A stretch of DNA of 64,000 nucleotides. It comes from Cellulomonas sp. Root930 (GTDB taxonomy: Bacteria; Actinomycetota; Actinomycetes; Actinomycetales; Cellulomonadaceae). Of the stretch, positions 26,306-34,374 are shown piece by piece. Every line of letters begins with the position of its first letter. Position 1 is the first letter of the stretch. The notes beneath the pieces were generated by a model. The model worked only from the letters and a program-made list of their open reading frames with translations, had not been told where the DNA came from and did not search any database. The stretch spans positions 2,278,310 to 2,342,309 of the forward strand of contig LMJI01000001.1 of the NCBI GenBank assembly GCA_001429255.1, written 5' to 3'. The translations under genes and the position numbers were made by a program.

Positions 26306-26752
26306 TCAGAGCGCCGGGGAGGTCAGGGTCGCCGGGACGTGGGCGCCGTGGCCCTGGGCCACCAGGGCGTCGCGCACTCGTTCCGCTGCCGCGTCCAGCT
26401 CCGCGGCGGGCAGGTCGGCGCGGGCGTTGCGGAACGTCAGGCTCGCCTCGTCCCACGCGGGCAGCACGTGCAGGTGCAGGTGCGGAACCTCGAAGCCGGC
26501 GACGAGCAGCGCCGCGCGCGGTGCGGACCAGGCCGCCTGCTGGGCGGCACCGATCACCTTCGCCACGGCCATCAGGTGCGCCAGCACGTCGTCGGGCGCC
26601 TCGGTCAGCTGCACGATCTCGTCGCGCGGCACCACGAGCATGTGTCCGTCGGTGATGGGCGCGATGGTCCCGAACGCCACGGCGACGTCGTCGGCCCACA
26701 CGAACCGGGCGGGGATCTCGCCGGCGATGATCTTGGTGAACAGGGTGGTCAT
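26306..26752 (-). CDS. HIT-family nucleotide hydrolase
   Basis: The 148-residue histidine-triad protein has the catalytic motif PHLHLHVLP near residue 100 and the N-terminal FTKIIAGEIPARFVWADD, followed by HMLVVPRDEI. HIT proteins hydrolyse nucleotide-phosphoramidates or dinucleoside polyphosphates. The ATG at 26752 was chosen because it gives normal HIT length. The DUF1697 gene ends 14 bp upstream, so both are probably cotranscribed. They interrupt the nitrate island without an evident link to it. Confidence 0.88.
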   Translation of the reverse strand: MTTLFTKIIAGEIPARFVWADDVAVAFGTIAPITDGHMLVVPRDEIVQLTEAPDDVLAHLMAVAKVIGAAQQAAWSAPRAALLVAGFEVPHLHLHVLPAWDEASLTFRNARADLPAAELDAAAERVRDALVAQGHGAHVPATLTSPAL

Positions 26753-26766
26753 GGCGACCACGCTAG

Positions 26767-27300
26767 TCACGCGCGCTCGCGAGCGAGCCGCTGCAGGGCG
26801 AGGACCGTGTTCCAGTTCCGCGCGGTGCCATGACGGCCCGTCGCCTTCTCCAGCACGGGGAGCGTGAGCCTCGAGCGGCCGATGCCGTCGGGGAAGTACG
26901 CGTACGTCTCGTCCCCGGCGAACGCGACCCGCTCGTTGCCGTACGGCGTCGCGTCGAACGAGGTGTCCTTCGGGGTGCCGTCCCAGCAGTAGAGGACCAG
27001 GTGCGACGGGTCCGAGGACACCTCGTCGGTGAACGGCACCCGGGACACGATCGTGTCCCACTGGAGGAGCGTGCGCGTGAGGACGGGGACGTCGAAACCG
27101 AGCTCGGCGGACAGGGCGTCCGACAGGCCCGGACCCACGGACGACGCCGGACCGTGGGGCACCAGCACGAGGTTCCCGCTGTTCACGTAGGTGGTGACCT
27201 CGGTGTGCCCGAGGCCCTCGGCGGCCGCGCGGAGCTGGGCGGCCTTGATGGTGCGACCGCCCACGTTGGCGGCCCGGAGCAGGGCGATGACGGGACTCAT
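26767..27300 (-). CDS. DUF1697 domain protein
   Basis: The 177-residue protein carries the DUF1697 pattern: IALLRAANVGGRTIKAAQLR, VTTYVNSGNLVL, FDVPVLTRT, YGNERVAFAGDETYAYFPDG and a final TARNWNTVLAL. The family has an alpha/beta fold and no established function. It is transcribed away from nirB, sharing the 134-bp region that holds the nirB promoter. Confidence 0.85.
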   Translation of the reverse strand: MSPVIALLRAANVGGRTIKAAQLRAAAEGLGHTEVTTYVNSGNLVLVPHGPASSVGPGLSDALSAELGFDVPVLTRTLLQWDTIVSRVPFTDEVSSDPSHLVLYCWDGTPKDTSFDATPYGNERVAFAGDETYAYFPDGIGRSRLTLPVLEKATGRHGTARNWNTVLALQRLARERA

Positions 27301-27333
27301 GACGCCACTCTCACACCCAGGACCAACGTCATG

Positions 27334-27397
27334 TGCGGGAAAGGTTCCCGCGAGGTAACGACGCGCGCCACCGAGGGAAACAACCGCTTCCTACCGT
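27334..27397 (+). promoter_or_regulatory. nirB promoter with conserved nitrogen-operator block
   Basis: A 17-bp palindrome, GCGGGAA-AGG-TTCCCGC, lies at 27335-27351, followed by GTAAC-N17-GAAAC (27355-27381). TACCGT (27392-27397) is the likely -10, 38 bp before the ATG. The layout matches the narK promoter within 1 bp over about 65 bp. GTnAC and GAAAC half-sites at 22-bp steps resemble GlnR boxes (recalled consensus). Confidence 0.65.
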
Positions 27398-27434
27398 GGG
27401 AGACGCCCCACCCCCCAGCCCGACGGAGCACCCC

Positions 27435-30026
27435 ATGAACCAGCACCTGGTCGTCGTCGGCGGCGGCATGGTCGCGCAGCGACTGGTCGAGGCGTTGCGT
27501 GACCGCGACACCGCCGGCGCCTGGCGCATCACGGTGCTGGCGGAGGAGCCGCGGCGCCCGTACGACCGGGTGGCGCTCACCAGCTACTTCTCGGGCCGGG
27601 ACGCCGACGACCTGGCACTCGGCGACCCGGAGCTGTGGTCCGACCCGCTGGTGACGCTGGTCCGCGACGACGCCGTGACGCAGGTCGACCGCGACGCCAA
27701 GACGGTCACCACCGCCCGCGGCCGCACGGAGCACTACGACCACCTGGTGCTGGCGACGGGCTCGTCGGCCTGGGTGCCTCCGCTCGAGGGCGCGGACCTC
27801 CCGGGTGTCTTCGTCTACCGGACCGTCGACGACGTCGCGGCGCTGCGCGGGTACGTCGAGAAGCTCTCCGAGGACCGGGTGGTCAAGGGCGCGGTGCTCG
27901 GCGGTGGCCTGCTCGGTCTGGAGGCGGCCGGCGCGCTCCAGGCGCTCGGCGCTCGCACCACGGTCCTCCAGGTGGGCACCCACCTCATGTCGGCGCAGGT
28001 GGACCTGGGCGGCGGCGAGGCGCTGCGGCGGCTCATCAACCAGCTCGGGGTCGGCGTCCGGCTCAACGCGATGACCACGACGATCAAGCCGCACCGCCGC
28101 GGTGGCGTCGGTCGCCTCGAGCTGGCCGACGGCGGCCGCGTCGACGCCGACGTCGTCGTCATCGCCGCCGGCGTGCGTCCCCGCGACGAGCTCGGTCGGG
28201 CGTCCGGGCTGGCGATCGGTGAGCGCGGCGGCATCGTCGTCGACGACACCTGCCTCACCAGCGACCTCGACATCTCGGCCGTCGGCGAGGTCGCGTGCAT
28301 CCAGGGCGCGACGATCGGTCTGGTCGCCCCGGGCTACGCGATGGCGGAGATCACCGCCGACCGGCTGCTCGGCGGCACCTCGTCGTTCCCCGGCGCCGAC
28401 ACGGCGACCAAGCTCAAGCTCTCGGGCGTCGACGTCGCCAGCTTCGGGGACGCGTTCGGCCAGACCCCCGGCGCGCTGGAGATCGTCTGGGCGGACCCGG
28501 TGGGTGGCGTCTACAAGAAGCTCGTGATGTCCGACGACGCCCGCACGCTTCTCGGCGGCGTCCTCGTCGGTGACGCCAGCGCCTACGCCAGCCTGCGTCC
28601 GATGCTCGGCCGCGAGCTCCCGGGCGACCCGGCCGCGTTCCTCCTGCCCGAGGGCGGCGGGGGAGCGCCCGAGCTGGAGCTGCCCGACGACGCCGCCGTC
28701 TGCTCGTGCAACAACGTCTCCGCCGGCACGATCCGCGGGGCGGTCACCGAGCACGGGTGCACCGACCTCGGCGCCGTGAAGGCGTGCACCAAGGCCGGCA
28801 CCAGCTGCGGGTCCTGCCTCCCGCTGGTCAAGAAGCTGGTCACCACCGAGCTGGCCGCCCAGGGCATCGCCGTGAGCACCGCGCTGTGCGAGCACTTCGC
28901 CCTGTCCCGCGCGCAGCTGTACGACGCGGTCCGGGTCAGCGGCGTCTCGTCGTTCACGCAGGTCATCGAGCGGTTCGGCACGCGGGCCGAGGGGCGCGGT
29001 TGCGACATCTGCCGCCCGACGGTCGCCTCGATCCTCGCCACCACGTCGCCGGCGCACGTGCTCGAGGGCGAGCGGGCCACGCTCCAGGACACCAACGACC
29101 ACGTCATGGCCAACCTGCAGAAGGACGGCTCGTACTCGGTGGTCCCGCGGATCGCCGGCGGCGAGGTGACGCCCGAGGGGCTCATCGCGATCGGCGAGGT
29201 GGCCAAGGACTTCGGCCTGTACACCAAGATCACCGGCGGCCAGCGGATCGACATGTTCGGCGCCCGGATCGACCAGCTGCCCCTCATCTGGCAGCGCCTG
29301 GTCGACGCCGGGTTCGAGTCCGGGCACGCCTACGGCAAGTCGCTGCGCACCGTGAAGTCGTGCGTCGGCTCCACCTGGTGCCGGTTCGGCGTGCAGGACT
29401 CGGTGGCGCTCGCGGTCATGCTCGAGCTCCGGTACCGCGGCCTGCGGTCCCCGCACAAGATCAAGCTCGGCGTCTCCGGCTGCGCCCGCGAGTGCGCCGA
29501 GGCCCGCGGCAAGGACGTCGGCGTGATCGCCACCGACAAGGGCTGGAACGTCTACGTCGGCGGCAACGGCGGCTTCACCCCGCGGCACGCGCAGCTGCTG
29601 GCCGAGGACCTGGACACCGAGACGCTGGTGCGGACCATCGACCGGTTCCTCCTCTACTACGTGCGCACGGCGGACCGCCTGCAGCGCACGGCGCCGTGGA
29701 TCGAGGAGGTCGAGGGCGGCCTGGACGGCGTCCGCGCGGTCGTCATGGAGGACTCGCTGGGCATCGCGGCAGACCTCGACGAGCAGATGGCCCTGCACGT
29801 CGTCGAGTACGAGGACGAGTGGAAGGCCACCCTCGAGGATCCGGAGAAGCTGCGCCGGTTCGCGTCCTTCGTCAACGCGCCCGACACCCCGGACCCGTCG
29901 CTGGCGTACGTCCCGGAGCGCGGCCAGTCGCGACCCGCCACCGCCGACGAGCGCGACGACGCCCGCCCCACGCCTCACCACGAACCCGTTCTCGTCGCCG
30001 GAGCCCGGCTGGAGGTGCGCTCATGA
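27435..30026 (+). CDS. nirB: NAD(P)H-dependent nitrite reductase, large subunit
   Basis: The 863-residue assimilatory enzyme reduces nitrite to ammonium. Domain order: FAD (VVVGGGMVAQRLVEAL), NAD (AVLGGGLLGLEAAGAL), BFD 2Fe-2S (CSCNNVSAGTIR with CTKAGTSCGSC), ferredoxin-like nitrite/sulfite reductase repeat (GGQRIDMFGARIDQLP), then siroheme/4Fe-4S ligands SCVGSTWC and GVSGCARECAEARG. About 45 C-terminal residues are low-complexity. GGAG precedes the ATG. The stop overlaps nirD by 4 bp. Confidence 0.96.
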   Translation: MNQHLVVVGGGMVAQRLVEALRDRDTAGAWRITVLAEEPRRPYDRVALTSYFSGRDADDLALGDPELWSDPLVTLVRDDAVTQVDRDAKTVTTARGRTEHYDHLVLATGSSAWVPPLEGADLPGVFVYRTVDDVAALRGYVEKLSEDRVVKGAVLGGGLLGLEAAGALQALGARTTVLQVGTHLMSAQVDLGGGEALRRLINQLGVGVRLNAMTTTIKPHRRGGVGRLELADGGRVDADVVVIAAGVRPRDELGRASGLAIGERGGIVVDDTCLTSDLDISAVGEVACIQGATIGLVAPGYAMAEITADRLLGGTSSFPGADTATKLKLSGVDVASFGDAFGQTPGALEIVWADPVGGVYKKLVMSDDARTLLGGVLVGDASAYASLRPMLGRELPGDPAAFLLPEGGGGAPELELPDDAAVCSCNNVSAGTIRGAVTEHGCTDLGAVKACTKAGTSCGSCLPLVKKLVTTELAAQGIAVSTALCEHFALSRAQLYDAVRVSGVSSFTQVIERFGTRAEGRGCDICRPTVASILATTSPAHVLEGERATLQDTNDHVMANLQKDGSYSVVPRIAGGEVTPEGLIAIGEVAKDFGLYTKITGGQRIDMFGARIDQLPLIWQRLVDAGFESGHAYGKSLRTVKSCVGSTWCRFGVQDSVALAVMLELRYRGLRSPHKIKLGVSGCARECAEARGKDVGVIATDKGWNVYVGGNGGFTPRHAQLLAEDLDTETLVRTIDRFLLYYVRTADRLQRTAPWIEEVEGGLDGVRAVVMEDSLGIAADLDEQMALHVVEYEDEWKATLEDPEKLRRFASFVNAPDTPDPSLAYVPERGQSRPATADERDDARPTPHHEPVLVAGARLEVRS

Positions 30027-30397
30027 CCACGCTGGAAACCGCTGTGTGGACCGCCGTGTGTCGTGTGCAGGACCTCGCTCCCGAGCGCGGCGCCGCGGCG
30101 CTGCTGGGCAGCGACCAGGTCGCCCTGTTCCGACTCCTCGACGGCCGCGTCCTGGCGGTCCAGCAGCACGACCCGTTCAGCGACGCGCACGTGATCTCCC
30201 GGGGCATCGTCGGCTCGCGGTCGGTGGACGGGGTCGAGGTGCCGACGGTCGCCTCCCCGATGTACAAGCAGGTGTTCGACCTGACGACGGGCCGCTGCCT
30301 GGACGCCGCGGGCAAGACACCCGCGCGCGGACTCAGCCCTGACCTGCGCACCTGGCCCGTCCGGGTGTCCGACGGACTCGTGGAGGTCGGGCGATGA
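30023..30397 (+). CDS. nirD: Nitrite reductase small subunit
   Basis: The 124-residue NirD has the Rieske fold (WTAVCRVQDLAPERGAAALL, VALFRLLDGRVLAVQQHDPF, SPMYKQVFDLTTGRCLD, WPVRVSDGLVEV). As is usual for assimilatory NirD, the Cys-x-His pairs of true Rieske proteins are absent, so it binds no cluster. It partners NirB. It overlaps nirB and the CysG-like gene by 4 bp each. Confidence 0.92.
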   Translation: MTTLETAVWTAVCRVQDLAPERGAAALLGSDQVALFRLLDGRVLAVQQHDPFSDAHVISRGIVGSRSVDGVEVPTVASPMYKQVFDLTTGRCLDAAGKTPARGLSPDLRTWPVRVSDGLVEVGR

Positions 30398-31665
30398 CCA
30401 CGATGCTCGGGCTCCAGCTCACCGGACGTCGCGTCCTCGTGGTCGGTGGCGGTCCGGTCGCGGCGCGCCGCGTGCAGTCCCTGCTGGCCGACGCCGCCGT
30501 GGTGGTGGTGGTCGCCCCGCAGCTGTGCGAGGTGCTCCTGGACCTGCACCGCTGGGGGCTGGTGGAGTGGCGCTCGCGCGAGGTCCTGGAGACGGATCTC
30601 GACGGCGCCTGGTTGGTGCACACGGCGACGGGCGACCGCTCCACCGACGAGTCCGTCGTGGCGTGGGCCGCCGCGCGGCAGACGTTCTGCGTCGACGCGG
30701 GGGACGGTTCGGCGGGGTCGGCCCGCACGCCGGCGACCACCCAGCAGGGCGACGTCCTCGTGGGCGTGGTCTCGACGGGTTCCCCGGACCCGCGCCGCAC
30801 GCTCGCGGTGCGCGACGCCGTCGCGACGCACCTGCGCGAGGGGCACGTGGACCTCCGTCAGCGCCGGGCGCACGCGGGCCGGGTGGTCCTGGTCGGCGGC
30901 GGACCGGGCGACGTCGGGCTGCTCACCCTGGCCGGTCGGCGCGCGCTCGCCGAGGCGGACGTCGTGGTGACCGATCGCCTGGGACCCGTGGCGGTGCTCG
31001 ACGAGCTGGCGCCCGGGGTCGAGATCATCGACGTCGGCAAGACGCCGGGCCACCACCCGGTGCCGCAGCACGAGATCGGGCGGATCCTCGTCGAGCAGGC
31101 CCAGCGCGGTCGGGTGGTCGTCCGGCTCAAGGGCGGCGACCCGTTCGTGTACGGGCGGGGCGGCGAGGAGGTGCTCGCCTGCCGGGAGGCCGACGTCGAC
31201 GTGGAGGTCATCCCCGGGGTGAGCAGCGCGTTCGCCGCGCCCGCCGCGGCCGGCATCCCGCTGACGCACCGCGGGACGGTCGGCGCCGTGCACGTGATGA
31301 ACGGCCACGACGGCTGGTCGTCCGCGGCACTGACGGGCCTGCGGGACCGGTCGTGCACGGTCGTGGTGCTCATGGGCGTGAGCGCGCTGGCCACGCTCGC
31401 GACCGAGGCGCTGGACGCCGGCGCCGACCCTGCCACCCCCGTCGCCCTGGTCGAGGAGGGCACCCTGCCCGGTCAGCGCGTCACCCGCGCGCGGCTCGAT
31501 GACGTGGTGGATGTCGCGGCGTCGGCCGGTGTCCGTGCTCCCGCGGTGATCGTCCTGGGTGCGGTCGCGGCGGCCGGTCTGCTCGAGCCCGCGCATGGTG
31601 ACGCGCCTCACACGACCGCGTCGACGGTCGCAGCGGACCCCGGCACCGTCACAATGGCCCTGTGA
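30394..31665 (+). CDS. cysG: CysG-like siroheme synthase (dehydrogenase-SUMT fusion)
   Basis: This 423-residue fusion has an N-terminal precorrin-2 dehydrogenase-like Rossmann domain (VLVVGGGPVAARRVQSLL, FCVDAGDGS) up to about residue 165. The uroporphyrinogen-III methyltransferase domain follows: VVLVGGGPGDVGLLTLAGRR, RLKGGDPFVYGRGGEE and VIPGVSSAFAAPAAAGIPLTHRG. It would convert uroporphyrinogen III to precorrin-2 and sirohydrochlorin for the NirB siroheme. Iron insertion probably falls to the CbiX-type protein encoded two genes downstream. It overlaps nirD and nnaR by 4 bp. Confidence 0.9.
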   Translation: MTTMLGLQLTGRRVLVVGGGPVAARRVQSLLADAAVVVVVAPQLCEVLLDLHRWGLVEWRSREVLETDLDGAWLVHTATGDRSTDESVVAWAAARQTFCVDAGDGSAGSARTPATTQQGDVLVGVVSTGSPDPRRTLAVRDAVATHLREGHVDLRQRRAHAGRVVLVGGGPGDVGLLTLAGRRALAEADVVVTDRLGPVAVLDELAPGVEIIDVGKTPGHHPVPQHEIGRILVEQAQRGRVVVRLKGGDPFVYGRGGEEVLACREADVDVEVIPGVSSAFAAPAAAGIPLTHRGTVGAVHVMNGHDGWSSAALTGLRDRSCTVVVLMGVSALATLATEALDAGADPATPVALVEEGTLPGQRVTRARLDDVVDVAASAGVRAPAVIVLGAVAAAGLLEPAHGDAPHTTASTVAADPGTVTMAL

Positions 31666-32780
31666 GCGAACCCATCGACCAGACCCTCGCGGGCCTCGTC
31701 GTGCTCATCACCGCGGACCGTCGGTCCGCCGAGCTCGCCGCCGCCCTGGGCCGCCGCGGAGCCGCGGTCCGGCACGCCCCCGCGCTGAGCATGGTGCCGC
31801 ACATCGACGACGCGGCCCTGCTCGGCGGCACCCGGTCGCTGCTGGCGGACCCGCCGGACACGGTCGTCGTCACCACGGGGATCGGCTTCCGCGGCTGGAT
31901 CGAGGCCGCCGACGCGCTGGGCCTCGCCGAGGCCCTGGTCGACATGCTGCGCGGCACCCGCATCGTGGCGCGCGGGCCCAAGGCGCGCGGAGCGATCCAG
32001 GCGGCCGGCCTGACCGCCGACTGGGTGGCCGAGTCGGAGACGAGCGCAGAGATCGCCGAGGTGCTCCTCGACGAGGGGGTCGCCGGTCGGGACATCGCGG
32101 TCCAGCACCACGGTGCGGGCGCCGACGGGCTCGACGAGGCGTTCGCCGCCGCGGGCGCTCGGGTGCGCAGCCTCGTCGTGTACCGGTGGGGTCCGCCCCC
32201 GGACCCCGCGGTGGTGGAGGCCTCGGTCCGCGCGGTCGCCGCCGGCGAGATCGACGCCGTCGCGTTCACGTCGGCACCCGGCGCGCACGCCTGGCTGGAG
32301 GCGGCCGACGACGCCGGCGTCACCGACCGCATCGTCGGGCTCGCCCGGCGCGGCAGCGTCGTCATGGCGGCCGTCGGCCCGATCACGGCGAAGCCCCTGC
32401 TCGAGCGGGGCATCGAGCCGCTCGTTCCCGAGCGGGGCCGGCTCGGCTCCCTGGTCCGCGCGCTCGTCGGCCACTACGGCGGCCTGCAGGCGCTGCAGAC
32501 CGTCGCCGGTCCGCTCCAGGTCCACCGCGGCACGGCCGTGCTCGACGGTCACGTGCTCGCCCTCACGCCCACGGGGCTGGAGGTCCTGCGCCTGCTGGCA
32601 GCGGCTGGCGGCTCCGTCGTCCCGCGCGACCAGGTGCTGGCCGTCCTCCCGGGCGACTCGCGTGACCCGCACGCCGCCGAGGTGGCCATCGCGCGCCTGC
32701 GGGACGCGACCGGGAGCCGCACCCTCATCCGCACGGTGGTCAAGAGGGGATACCGTCTCCAGCTGGAGGAGGCGGTATGA
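31662..32780 (+). CDS. nnaR: HemD-domain/winged-helix regulator (NnaR type)
   Basis: The 372-residue protein joins a uroporphyrinogen-III synthase-like domain (residues 10-265; VLITADRRSAELAAALGRRG, VAFTSAPGAHAWLEAA, AVGPITAKPLLERGI) to a C-terminal OmpR-type winged helix (LALTPTGLEVLRLLAAAGGS to IRTVVKRGYRLQL). This architecture is NnaR, which activates nitrate/nitrite assimilation genes in Streptomyces and mycobacteria (recalled). Its place inside the nirBD-siroheme operon supports that. It may also sense a tetrapyrrole or still act as a synthase. GTG start, 4-bp overlaps on both sides. Confidence 0.8.
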   Translation: MSEPIDQTLAGLVVLITADRRSAELAAALGRRGAAVRHAPALSMVPHIDDAALLGGTRSLLADPPDTVVVTTGIGFRGWIEAADALGLAEALVDMLRGTRIVARGPKARGAIQAAGLTADWVAESETSAEIAEVLLDEGVAGRDIAVQHHGAGADGLDEAFAAAGARVRSLVVYRWGPPPDPAVVEASVRAVAAGEIDAVAFTSAPGAHAWLEAADDAGVTDRIVGLARRGSVVMAAVGPITAKPLLERGIEPLVPERGRLGSLVRALVGHYGGLQALQTVAGPLQVHRGTAVLDGHVLALTPTGLEVLRLLAAAGGSVVPRDQVLAVLPGDSRDPHAAEVAIARLRDATGSRTLIRTVVKRGYRLQLEEAV

Positions 32781-33517
32781 CGAACGCGCTGCACGCCCGG
32801 GGTCCGATGCCCGACCGCCGGCTCGGTGACGTCGACGGGCCTGTCCTCATCGGGTGCTCGCACGGCACCGACGACGCCGGCGGCCGCGCCGCTGTCCGGT
32901 CGATCCTCACCGGGGTCGCGGCGGCCCGCCCCCAGCTCGACGTGCGCGAGGCCTTCGTCGACGTGCAGGAGCCCGAGGTCGCGGACGTCGTCGAGCACGC
33001 CCTGGAGAGCGACGCGTCGGGCGCGGTCGTCGTGCCGCTTCTCCTGTCGGTCGGCTTCCACGTGAAGGTCGACATCGCGGCCGCGGTCGACCAGCCGGGT
33101 GCCACCGCGGCGTCGCCCCTCGGGCCCGATCCGCGGCTCGTGGACATCCTGGTGGACCGACTGGACGCCGCCGGCCTGGCCCCCGACGACCTCGTCGTGC
33201 TGGCCGCGGCCGGATCGACGGACCCGGCCGCCGCGCTCGCGGTGGAGTCGGTCGCCGCGGGCCTCGCCGACCGGCTCGAGCAGCCCGTGACCATCGGCTA
33301 CGGCGCCGGGGCCGAGCCGCGCGTGCCGGCCGCGATCGCGACCGCGCGGGCGGACGTGCCGCCGGGCGGACGCGTGGTCGTCGCCTCGTACCTGCTGGCC
33401 CCCGGCTACTTCTACGACCGCGTGCTCGAGGCCGGGGCCGACGTGGTCACCGAGCCGCTCGCGCCCGACGAGCGCCTGGTCGACATCGTGCTCGACCGGT
33501 ACGACGCCGCGACCTGA
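32777..33517 (+). CDS. CbiX/SirB-type sirohydrochlorin chelatase
   Basis: The 246-residue two-lobe chelatase has LIGCSHGTDDAGG with the metal His in the first lobe, VPLLLSVGFHVKVDI with the second conserved His, and a related C-terminal lobe (VTIGYGAGAEPRVPAAI, VVASYLLAPGYFYDRV). It probably inserts Fe2+ into sirohydrochlorin to finish siroheme for NirB; cobalt insertion is the alternative. Last gene of the nirBD-cysG-nnaR unit. Confidence 0.87.
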   Translation: MTNALHARGPMPDRRLGDVDGPVLIGCSHGTDDAGGRAAVRSILTGVAAARPQLDVREAFVDVQEPEVADVVEHALESDASGAVVVPLLLSVGFHVKVDIAAAVDQPGATAASPLGPDPRLVDILVDRLDAAGLAPDDLVVLAAAGSTDPAAALAVESVAAGLADRLEQPVTIGYGAGAEPRVPAAIATARADVPPGGRVVVASYLLAPGYFYDRVLEAGADVVTEPLAPDERLVDIVLDRYDAAT

Positions 33518-33561
33518 GACGCGGGTTGCCCCGAAACCTTCCGTACCTCTAGGAACGGGGA

Positions 33562-34311
33562 ATGCTCCGTGCCGTGCGCGTCCTGACGTCCTGCCTCGCT
33601 GTCGCCGCCCTCGCGGCGTGCACGTCCTCCGGCGGGTCCGACGACGCGGCGACCCCGACGCTCGCCCCGGCACCCGCCGGCATCTCCGCCTCGCTCGCCC
33701 CGGCCGAGACCCCGGACTGCCTCCCGGCCGGCACCGCGACGGTGACCACCGGCAGCGCGGAGGACCCGACGCTGGTGTCGTTCACCGGCGGCGGGACGAA
33801 GGGGGTGCTCCTGGCACCGCAGAACCAGGGCGACGCGTGCCAGTGGGCGGACGAGCTGGCCCGGTTGGCAGGGGAGGGCTACCTGGTCGCGTCCTTCGGC
33901 TGGTCCGCGGACGGGGAGGAGTCGTTCCTCGCCGCGGTCGACGTGCTCCGCAGCCTCGGCGCCACGGGCATCGCCCTGGTCGGCGCCTCCAAGGGCGGCA
34001 CGTACGCGGCGGCGTTCGCCGACGAGCTGGCCCCGGTCGCCGTCGTGGCGCTCGGCCCGCCCGCGGTGTTCGACGGCCAGGACGCGCAGTCGGCGTCGAG
34101 CAGCTACGACGGACCGCTCCTGGTCATCGCCTCCACCGACGACTCGAGCGTCGGCGTCGACTCGTCCGAGGCGGTCTCCCGGGCGGACGACCCGAGCACG
34201 TTCCTCGAGCTCAGCGGCAGCGCCCACGGGGTCGCCCTGCTCGAGTCCGAGCACCGCGACCAGGTGCAGCAGGCGATCGACGAGACGATCGCCGCCGGGT
34301 TCGCCGCCTGA
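33562..34311 (+). CDS. Alpha/beta-hydrolase-like lipoprotein
   Basis: The 249-residue lipoprotein (lipobox ALAAC at about residue 19) has a dienelactone-hydrolase-like fold. GIALVGASKGGTYAAAFADE supplies a nucleophile-elbow Ser, LVIASTDDSS the acid region and ELSGSAHGVALLES the His. N-terminal Thr/Ala/Pro-rich linker residues follow the lipid anchor. The substrate is unknown; it likely acts on the outer face of the membrane. GGAACGGGGA precedes the ATG. Confidence 0.78.
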   Translation: MLRAVRVLTSCLAVAALAACTSSGGSDDAATPTLAPAPAGISASLAPAETPDCLPAGTATVTTGSAEDPTLVSFTGGGTKGVLLAPQNQGDACQWADELARLAGEGYLVASFGWSADGEESFLAAVDVLRSLGATGIALVGASKGGTYAAAFADELAPVAVVALGPPAVFDGQDAQSASSSYDGPLLVIASTDDSSVGVDSSEAVSRADDPSTFLELSGSAHGVALLESEHRDQVQQAIDETIAAGFAA

Positions 34312-34315
34312 CAGC

Positions 34316-34356
34316 CCGAAGGCGTGCGACCCGGGGGTGGTGTCGCACGCCTTCGG
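34316..34356. terminator. Bidirectional terminator hairpin
   Basis: Perfect 15-bp arms (34316-34330 and 34342-34356) enclose an 11-nt loop. The hairpin fills the 63-bp gap between the convergent hydrolase gene and the heptad-repeat gene, so it can end both transcripts. Confidence 0.85.
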
Positions 34357-34374
34357 CGTCTGTGCGGTGAACGG

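Noticed and set aside
24198..26699. An 833-codon minus-strand frame spanning the SUOX-like and HIT genes
   Set aside because: It crosses two real genes in another frame and shows only Arg/Gly/Ala-rich composition.
30023..30397. True Rieske 2Fe-2S protein
   Set aside because: The Cys-x-His and Cys-x2-His ligands are absent; the context and length fit the cluster-free NirD subunit.
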